Source: Amorphophallus konjac
Lineage: Eukaryota; Streptophyta; Magnoliopsida; Alismatales; Araceae
Direction: 5' to 3'
Length of the DNA stretch: 64,000 nucleotides
Assembly (NCBI GenBank): GCA_022559845.1
Contig: CM040121.1
Span: forward strand, 344,756,243-344,820,242
The position numbers were made by a program, and so were the translations under genes. The notes beneath the pieces are model-generated. The model was not told the origin of the DNA. It was given only the letters and a program-made list of their open reading frames with translations, and made no database searches. Each line of letters begins with the position of its first letter. Within the stretch, counting starts at the first letter, position 1. This document shows, piece by piece, positions 55,620 to 64,000 of this stretch.

Positions 55620-58192
55620 GCATGAGCTCAAGGAAAATAAACTATAAAGTCATTTAAAAGCAAAACTGAAAACTCATCATCTAAACCACTTGAACTAATT
55701 CATATGGACTTGTTCGGTCCAACCAAAACAGCTAGCTTAAGTGGTAAAAGATACGGTTATGTCTTAGTAGATGACTTTACTAGATTCACTTGAGTATTTT
55801 ATCTTGCACATAAAAATAATGCCTTTGATGAGTTTCAGGCACTATATATGCAAGTGAAGCAAGACAGTAAGTTTAAGATTTCCAACATAATTTCAGATCA
55901 TGGTGGTGAATTCGACAATGCTGACTTTGAGAATTTGTGTAGGACTGAAGGAATCATTCACAAGTTTTCATCACCAACGACTCCTGAAAAAATGGGGTAG
56001 TTGAGAGGAAGAACATAACTCTCATAGAGATGGCACGCACAATGCTGGCTGAAAGACATCTACCTTGGAGATTTTGGGCAGAAGCGGTAAACACTGTATG
56101 TTATATCATCAACCACTCAATGGTAATGCCACTCACCAAAATGACTCATTATGAGCTGCTAAAAAGTAAAAAGCCATCTCTCTTTCACATGAAAGTTTTT
56201 GGATCAAAGTGCTTTGTTCATAACAATGATAAAAGAGTTCTGCACAAGTTTGAGCCCAAGAGCGAAGAAGGGATATTCCTTGGGTACTCCGATAAGTCTA
56301 GAGCTTATAGAGTCTATAATCTTAAAACCCTTTATATGGAAGAATCTCCTCACATCACCTTTGATGATATTGATCACGTCAACACTTGCAGGCAAGATGA
56401 TGATGGGGAATTCCTGAACATAAAAGGAAAAGAGGAACTTCCACATGAGGAGACACAAGCAAATGAAGACCAAGAAGGGCCAAGCAATGATCCGGTCACT
56501 GAAGCAGATGAAGGTAACACTCAGCCTGATTTAAGAGTGTTAAAAGACCATCCCATAGAAAACATCTTAGGCAATCTGCATGACCGAACCAAAACTAGGT
56601 CTCATTTTAAAATTATGGATGAAATTGAACAACTTGCTCTTGTATCTCAAACTGAACCCAAAAATGTTGTAGAGGCCTTAAAAGATGATAACTGGATAAA
56701 CTCCATGTATGATGAATTAAACCAGTTTGAAAGAAATAAAGTTTGGCATCTAGTTCCCAGGCCTCAAGAGAAATCAGTCATAGGAACTAAATGGGTTTTC
56801 AGAAATAAACTTAGTGAAGATGGAAAGATAATAAGAAACAAATCCAGATTGGTGGCTCAAGGGTATAATCAAGAATTTGGCATAGATTATGAAGAATCTT
56901 TTACACCTGTTGCTAGACTAGAGGCCATTAGAATTTTGCTAGTATTTACATGTTCTCATAAAATCAAACTGTAGCAAATGGATGTTAAGAGTGCTTTTCT
57001 AAATGATCTTATTAAAGAAGAAGTCTATGTAGAGCAACCCCCTAGTTTTGAATGCACATATTTCAAAGATCACGTTTATAAGTTGGATAGGGCTTTATAT
57101 GGCTTAAAGCAGGCACCTAGAGCTTGGTATGACAGACTAAGCTCATACCTCACCGAACAAGGGCATTCAAGAGGTAATGTAGACCAGACACTATTCACCA
57201 AGAAACAAGATAATGATATGTTGATAGTTTAGATTTATGTGGATGACATAGTGTTTGGGTCCACTAAACCTCAAATGTGTGAGGAGTTTGCAAAACTCAT
57301 GACCAATGAATTTGAAATGAGTCTAATGGGTGAGCTACAATTCTTTCCTGACTTGTAGATTAATCAAAGCAATGAAGGCTGCTTTATCAATCAAGCCAAA
57401 TATGTGAAGGAGTTGCTGAAAAAGTTTGATCTGACAAACTGTAAACCATTAGGAACTCCAATGGGGACTGCCACTTCACAGGATGTAGATGAAGAAGATA
57501 CACTTGTAGATGCAAAGAGATACAGAGGTATGATCGGGTCATTACTCTATCTAACTACATCTAGACCAAACATTCAGTTTAGTATTTACCTTTGCGCTAG
57601 ATTTCAGTCTAGTCCTAGAGAGTCCCACTTGACTGCTGTCAAGCGTATTTTTAGATACCTTGCTGGCACTCAAGAATTGGGATTATGGTATCCTACATCC
57701 TGTAAACTTTCACTTATTTCTTATTCAGATGCAGATTATGCTGGATGCAAACTGGACCGCAAGAGCACTAGTGGCTATTGCCAATTTCATAGTGGGTGTT
57801 TGGTTTCTTGGGTCTCCAAGAAATAGCACTCGATTGCCCTCTCAACTGCAGAGACAGAATATGTTGTTGTAGAGAGCTGTGGCACCCAAGTACTGTGGAT
57901 CAAACACCAACTCCAAGACTATCAAATAGATCTTGGCTGTGTTCCCATTCTGTGTGATAACACAAGTGCTATAAATCTTGCAAAGAATCCAGTCATGCAC
58001 TCTAGGACTAAACACATTGAAAGTAGGCATCATTTTATAAGGGATGATGTCCTCAAAAATCACTTTGAGCTCCACTTTGTTGACTCAGAAAATCAGATTG
58101 CAGATATCTTCACAAAACCCTTAAGCAATGACAGGTTTTCAACATTAAGGAGAGAGCTCGGTCTATGCAGACCTCAATCCAATCAGGTTTGA
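55620..58192 (+). pseudogene. S2 integrase core, reverse transcriptase and RNase H (Ty1/copia pol)
   Basis: The integrase core has LELIHMDLFGPT, SDHGGEF and, after a shift near 55990, NGVVERKN, giving the D, D and E positions. Then come [28 protein letters not shown] and [16 protein letters not shown] has [41 protein letters not shown] and the active site YVDD (57236-57247). RNase H has YSDADYAGC, RKSTSGYCQF, ALSTAETEYV and NPVMHSRTKHIE. The frame from 56030 to 58192 is unbroken except for TAG stops at 56972, 57230, 57356 and 57824; at least three stand where relatives have Gln. The integrase start also has a TGA for Trp. Confidence 0.92.
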
Positions 58193-60039
58193 GCTATCTA
58201 TTCCTTTTAAGTTCTCAAGTTACTTGTCTTTGCTATGATTGGAACAAGCATGTTTGCTTTGATCTGGAACTGGTCTATTGGTTGTATAAACCATGTCTTG
58301 AATGTTGGTCACACTCAGGGGGAGCTTGTGTGCATTTCTGGTTATTTTTAGTTGAATATCATCTTTTGACTAAATGGTATATCAAATGTCAAGAAGTGGA
58401 TAGACATGTCACGCCTTTCAGGAAACTCTCTTCATGCGCGAGGACAGGCCTCCGCCAAGAACCATGAGTCAGAAATGCATGTTGTTAAATGTTTAGTTAA
58501 TTTCTAGTGCATAAGTATGTTTAAAGCTTTAGCATCCAATAAAGCATATCTAAGTGGCAGCAAGTAGATAAAATCATGGTTGAATGATTGTCTGAAAGAA
58601 GAAAATCAGAGGCACTGGCAGTAGAAGCTGGCAGGTGTCTTCAGAAATATAGAATTTCACAGAAGTTGGCTGAGCACAGTTTGCTGAACTGTCATGTGTC
58701 GAGTCATGCAGTAGAAAGTCTACTGAATAGGTCGACACCCTTCAGTCCTTTGTCGAGACATGCAGGACAAAGTCTGTTGCACAGGTCGACACTCTACAAC
58801 TACGTGTCGAGACATGAAGAACAAGTATGTTGAACAAGTTGACACCCTCCAGTCATGTGTCGAGACTTTCTCTCAGCCGCACTTGGGTTTGAAGAACCAA
58901 TGGAGAGCCCTCTACTTCTTTCTACACACTGCTTCTTTCATTTCCACCTCAAATCTTTTGCCTCTGAACCTTCACTTTTCACCGAGCATTAAGTAAGGGG
59001 GAGTTGAGAATGTTTTCATTCATTTGTACAACCCTGGGTAAGTTCATTTGTTTTACTCCTGGTTAAAGAAATGGTTTCTTGTTTATAATCCTCATTTTCG
59101 TTAATCATTGCGTTGAGTTCTACCAATCTTGCACTCATAATAGGATTAAAACATTCATCAAGTCATTGAAAATGACCATTGCCTAAGCATCTAAAAATTC
59201 ACTGCAAATAGGCTTCTTGGTTTATGAATTGATTGGCATGTATTATCCTTAAACAAGTTACCTAATCTGAAGTCAATTAGAGAATACGCCTCTTAAAGAC
59301 CATACAGCAATAATTTCAGAGCAATGACTTCATCTTCAGAGAAATTAGATCCTCCAACAATGAAATGAAGGTTAATCTAGTCATGATGAAGGTTGTCAAC
59401 TCTGTTCAAAAAATTCAAAAAGATAAGCTCATTGAGTAACCAGGGACTCTGGCGTCTAATCAACGTGTTTCCTTGAGTCAAAAAGTGAATGCTATATCAG
59501 ACCGTTTTATTAATTAAAAAAAATGATTTGGGGTTGACTCTACACCTTGCTTCAACATAAAAAGGTTCTTGTTTATCTTCAATACTTGCTTATCTTCCTT
59601 TTCCAATCATGCCAATTGAATGTGATAAGCAAGACAAATGGGCTTGGTTCTATTTTCTTTAACTATCTCCAATATTTTAATCTTATTATTTGTTGCAAAA
59701 ACATTTTTTTCTCAAACTTTCATTACTCAAAAATGAGCTTATAAGCTTTAAACAGTTTTGAACTTAACATAGGGGTATCTACGCCATTTCTTATTTCAGG
59801 GTTGTTATTTTAAAAACTCAAAATCTTAACTTTCCTTATTTAACTCGACGGTGAAAACCCCTTTCTTTACCATTACTCATTTCTAACCCTATTCACTCTC
59901 ACACCCGTTCTCCGGCAACCCTGCACATCCTCACCGTGGAGGTCGACGCCTCACTCCTCCCTCCTTCGTCTGTGCAACCATCTCCCCAGCTAGCTCCAGC
60001 CGCCTCCGTCTCCTCACCTCCCTTTCTTCTACCCTCTCC
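58193..60039 (+). mobile_element. S2 spacer between pol and the env-like ORF
   Basis: No coding frame supported. It contains purine tracts shortly after pol (tcagggggagcttg near 58316; taagggggagttgag near 58995) and a cluster of gtcgacac (58731, 58785) and tgtcgagacat (58752, 58802 region) words like those of the S2 LTR. From about 59000 it is AT-rich. The stretch from about 59880 is a C-rich leader before the env-like start. Confidence 0.75.
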
Positions 60040-62473
60040 ATGACTCCTCCGGTCACCCGCAGCAAGAAGAAGGACGTGGCTTCATCCAAGAAGGCCGCAG
60101 CCTCGAAAGCACACACGGAGGGGCGATCCAAGAGCATTGAGAATCGCCCAGATGCAGAACCAGCTAAGAGACGAGCTGTCGAGGCCCAGGCCTCGAACAG
60201 TGAAAGGGTTTCACCGCCGTAACCAAAAGCCAAGCGGCCACGACTGTCCGCCAAAGAAAAAGGGAAGGCCAAGGCTCAGTCCGTCCCTCTACAGGCCAGT
60301 ACTGCTCCCTCAGTTAGGGGAGAAGGCAGTGATCCCACTAGGATCCTCTTCCCTTGGTATGTGGATTTCAATGACCACGAGATGCTTGAGTATTTTCCTG
60401 AATTGCTACCGTTATTTGAAATCCAAGGATGGCGTCGATTTCTATCCGATTACAGGGTATACTACAATTTTTAGTTCAGCAGTTCTATAAGAACTTGTTT
60501 TTTGATGAGAATAAGAAACTCCTTCGGACTGAGGTAAAGGGGGTCTCCATCAAGCTTACCACAAAGCTTCTACACAGAGCCTTACACATACCCCGGGATG
60601 GGGAAATAGAATCTGAGGTTCAGATTGATCTATCTGTAGCTTACACCCTCCTTACAGGAAAACCCCGAGACCCTCAGGATGCAACCCAACTTCTTGTCAA
60701 ATCCTTTGACACCAATCGGTTACCCCCTTACAACGTCTACTGCATCACATTTTCACTACCATGATTACCCCATAAGGGGGTGGTAAAAGTAGACTTACTG
60801 AGACCCAGAGGTTCCTATTTTACTACTTGTTTAACAACTACCACGTTTGTCTTCCAGAGATCATGCTCCAGATTATGGATAGTTGCACTTACAACTGGCA
60901 TAGCCTGCCTTATGCCGCACACCTAATTGCTATTTTTCAAAAGGTTGGCATCCCTCTTGATAATGAGAAGTCCATACCTATCCCCAGGAGCAATGTCTAT
61001 AGCATGAGGTTCATAGAAAATTACATGCACTTCAAAAAGGAAGATGACAAACTTGTAAGGAATCTGCCTAGACATTTACCTGACCCTCCATAGGAACAGC
61101 CTGCACAGGAACAACCTCCATAGGAACAGCCTGCACAGGAACAACCTCCACAGGAACAGCCTGCACAGGACCAGCCAGCTTCAGATGCATAGTTAGATCA
61201 GCATGAGGAAATGTTTCATGCAGACATTCACTTTGAGCAGGCACATCAGCAGCAGCAGTCTACAGATCCCATGGACCAGCCTGGGGTGATGACAGCTTTT
61301 GGAATCCAACCTCCACTCTCTCTTGAACCTGAACCACAAACCTTCACTGAAGGGGATGCTCCTCCGGAATTCCATGCAGAGGCATCCACCTCAAGAGGTA
61401 CAGCTCATGGTGCCACTACCAGTCCAATGGACATTCACCCCACTCTCATCAAATTTCTCACTGCTCAGTTTGGGAGCATGAACTCCTCCTTTCGACAACT
61501 CAGCTTGCAAGTGGACAGAATATAAGTAAGACAACTCCACTATGAGCAAGTTCAAACCAGCAGATGGGCAAAATTTGTGCACGACAAACACATGTCTGAT
61601 GCAAGGTTGTACAACTTCATGAACTCAATCGTCAATGTGTGTGAAAGAGCTGGGACAATAATGAAGAGGCTCAGGCAAATTCACCTTGAAACCCAGGAGA
61701 AAACTGCAGACATGGTGAGGCATGCATATGACATACGAGAAGAGCAAGGTAATATCAACATTAAGTGTGCCAAACTGATGGACTCCTCCAATCAACTAGC
61801 TGAACAAGTGGCTGGCGCAACTACATCCATCAGAGCGCAAGTGACCACAGAGACCAATAGATCCAATGATGCCACCTCCAATCTGGAGAGAATAGTTAAT
61901 GCTACTACTTCTCGACTACTGGATGCCTCCCAATGGCTGGAAGGGAAGATGTACTCTGACTGCAACAAGCTACTGGATGCCTCCTCCAAGCTTGCAGAAA
62001 CTGTCCACACAGACACAGCTCGAGCAGTCAACATCACCACCAAAGCTGTGGCCAAAATGGATGTAGTGTACAGAAAATTGGATATGGTCGGTACTGAAAT
62101 CTTGGAACTCATTCGTCTGCATAAAGCTCAAATCCAACCAGCCCTGCAGGATGCATGTGATGAATGGTTCCCTCCTCCTCAAACAGAAGCCACCTCTTCT
62201 CATTTTCCACCACAAGGCTCCCAAAAGAGGCCTGAGACAGAATACATTTGTGAAATGATCCATGGATGGCTCAAGGACATCAATGAAAATGTCAAGAATT
62301 TACACAAGTTTGTCAGACAAAGGGATGAGGAGCTAACTCAAAGGGTTGACTCTCTAGCAACAGCAATCTCTCACCTGCAACAGGATGTCCAAGAGGCACA
62401 GATCCTTCACCTAGCCAGCTCTAGCACCATGCCTCAACCACAGCAACTGCCTCCTTCACCCCCTCCTTGCTGA
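60040..62473 (+). pseudogene. Sirevirus env-like ORF, decayed
   Basis: This third ORF lies between pol and the 3' LTR, as in Maximus/SIRE elements. The basic N-terminal region (MTPPVTRSKKKD) is followed by a TAA, then FNDHEMLEYFPELLPLFEIQGW. After shifts near 60430 and 60800 comes the plant-transposon-like domain (KGVSIKLTTKLLHRALHIP; CTYNWHSLPYAAHLIAIF). A 30-bp Pro/Gln repeat (61081-61175) has TAG stops at 61091 and 61121. The long C-terminal part (61577-62473) looks coiled-coil, with Asn/Gln/Leu-rich heptads, and ends in a Pro-rich tail. No signal peptide or clear membrane anchor is seen. Its role in the element is unknown; the name env-like comes from position only. Confidence 0.78.
61081..61175 (+). 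repeat. 30-bp in-frame repeat with TAG/CAG difference
   Basis: Three units of cctcca(t/c)aggaacagcctg-type sequence encode PPQEQPAQEQ. The triplet at 61091 and 61121 is TAG, while the third unit at 61151 keeps CAG. Confidence 0.92.
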
Positions 62474-62797
62474 TGCCAAAGGGGGAGAAGTACTGAAGAT
62501 CTTCTGAGAAGACAAGCATCATCTAGCATCTAGCATGTAGTTAGCCTCTTTCATCTAGATTTTAGATTTTGCATTTAGTCAGTGCAATGTAAATGCTTGA
62601 ATACATGTCTTGTTTGATCTGTATGGAACTTTGGTTGATCAATGAAACAAGCTTTTCGTTGAAAAATGCTAACGTTCAGTTGTTGTGTTGAATGGTTAAA
62701 TTTCACTTGTTTGATGGTTCCTCAACCAAATTGTGTAATGCTATATGAATGCTTGGTTATAATGATTCATGGTTGTCATCATCAAAAAGGGGGAGAA
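62474..62797 (+). mobile_element. S2 tail with polypurine tracts
   Basis: A first tract (caaagggggagaagt, about 62477-62491) follows the env-like stop directly. The functional one (aaaaagggggagaa, 62784-62797) abuts the 3' LTR start. The sequence between is AT-rich, with no gene. Confidence 0.88.
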
Positions 62798-64000
62798 TGT
62801 TGTGTCCCCTGGTTTTGATGATAACAAATCATAAATCATTAGTAGATATTTGAGTAATATCTAACAAGTTTTGGTTTAATGGATAAACTAAACAAGTGCA
62901 GGAGAATTTCTCTAAGTGATGTCTCGACACCATCTGATGATGTCTCGACACATCTAACCAACGTCTTGACACCTCCAGAAGAAATCAAGGAGAAGCCGTT
63001 GTCTGTCTGGCCTCTGGATTAATCGATGTCTCGACACACTAAGTGAAAAGTTTCGACACACCTCAAGCCTCACTTCTCTATGGCGGACGTGTCTCGACAC
63101 CTTCGTATGATGACTCGGATCTTGGCATGTAAAGACTCGACACCTTCGTGTGGCAACTCTGCACATGGCGCACATGTCTCGACACTGTTTGAACGATGTC
63201 TTGACACAGTCATGGGGTATCTCGGAACCAAGCACATATGTCCCGACACATTGTGTGTAAAGTGTCGACACATTAGTGTTCAACCAAAACGATTTTGAAA
63301 TTGGCAGAAGCTGTCTTCAAGATATTCAATGGGATGTCTCGACACACTGTGTGGAAAGTGTCGACACATTCGTGTTCGACCAGAACGGGTCTGAATCCAA
63401 TAGAAGCTATTTTCAAGATCCGGAACTTGTCCTCGAGGATCCGTTCTGTCTGGTAAAAGCCGTCAAAGACGGTACTCTGTCAGAGGATGACGGTCTGGCA
63501 GTGAAATCCCCTGAAAAGATTGTACCTTGACTGATATGGTCTCCTACCTACCCACATATCTACAGACTTGACAAGAAAAGAGTCAACTTGGCAAATAGAA
63601 GCAAATCAAATTATGTGGATGTGACATTCTGGGTTTTGCTTGAGAAGTGGACAACGTTGGTGTCGCTGGAGAACACCAATATATCCGGAGCATGAGCTCC
63701 AGTTCGACAGCAAGGTAAGTAAGAGGAAAAATGAAAAGCAAGAAGCATGCTGGTGAAATCATCTTCTTCCTCCTGATGCTGCTGGCATGAGTGTAACAAA
63801 AAGATGACGATCCTTTTCCTCACGATGAGGAGGTCTCTAAGCAAGCAGGAAGGCTTCGTGAAGCTTTGTCTAGAACCCTTGAAAGCTGAAAGCTAGATCA
63901 TCCTTCCCTCAGAAGGGTTGTGGTGAAAAACCAGGAAGAACAAGAAGAGAGCCAAGAAGTCCTCAAGCTCTTTCCAGACAGGAGATCTCTTTCTCTTAGT
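62798..64000 (+). mobile_element. 3' LTR of Sirevirus S2 (cut by window end)
   Basis: Starts tgttgtgtcccctgg and matches 42553 onward, with about 40 bases fewer in the palindrome cluster. About 1.2 of about 1.7 kb is in the window. The palindromes tgtctcgacac and gtgtcgacac recur at the corresponding places, some with single changes (tgtcttgacac). Past the window the Tekay element should continue with its protease and gag parts. Confidence 0.9.

Noticed and set aside
1..64000. Search for tRNA, rRNA or an intact host gene
   Set aside because: tRNA-like words are only primer binding sites (12-13 bases); no cloverleaf, rRNA segment or intact non-transposon coding frame was recognised.

Overview
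The window is nuclear DNA of a flowering plant, from a deeply nested, repeat-filled (heterochromatin-like) stretch. No intact host gene can be supported. Almost every base lies in LTR retrotransposons, one LINE, or long tandem arrays. The plant assignment rests on initiator-Met-tRNA primer binding sites, Tekay/Del-type chromoviruses, Ty1/copia elements with Sirevirus (Maximus/SIRE) features (clustered polypurine tracts, an env-like ORF after pol), and a plant L1-type LINE with a DUF4283-like ORF1. No species can be named.

Layout. (1) 1-8650: a large non-autonomous LTR element (LARD-like) on +, with a 3.85 kb 3' LTR, a 2.04 kb internal region without gag or pol, and a 5' LTR cut by the window edge. 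Its LTR carries an array of 26-nt imperfect palindromes on a 32-bp pitch. (2) 8651-14205 and 21828-25622: one older repeat-rich domain with an exon-like scrap, several minisatellites and long tandem arrays whose monomers are small palindromes. (3) 14206-21827: a complete LTR element on the minus strand (TSD cgggc) inserted in that domain. It encodes Gag plus the integrase tail and chromodomain but no protease, RT, RNase H or integrase core. (4) 25623-29879: 3' end of a minus-strand Sirevirus (S1), whose LTR is split by a probable solo Sirevirus LTR (27476-29143). (5) 29880 to beyond the right edge: a Tekay/Del-type chromovirus on minus (3' LTR 29880-32831). (6) 33535-40105: a second Gag plus chromodomain-remnant element, on +, nested in the Tekay integrase. 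(7) 42553-64000+: a Sirevirus (S2) on +, nested between Tekay protease and RT. S2 itself contains a full-length L1 LINE (45301-51260, 19-bp TSD) and a 2.43 kb probable solo LTR (53192-55619, TSD gcatg). S2 ends with an env-like ORF and a truncated 3' LTR.

No element encodes an intact set of proteins. Most premature stops fit CAG to TAG or TGG to TAG, as expected from deamination of methylated CHG sites, and frameshifts are fewer. Functionally, autonomous Tekay and Sirevirus copies would supply RT and integrase. The LARD and the two Gag/chromodomain elements look like parasites of chromovirus machinery, since they share its primer site and terminal motifs. The most unusual observations are the palindromic minisatellites in the LARD LTR, the recurrence of GTCGAC-core palindromes in the LTRs of unrelated elements, and the two-member family that keeps Gag and a chromodomain without RT.
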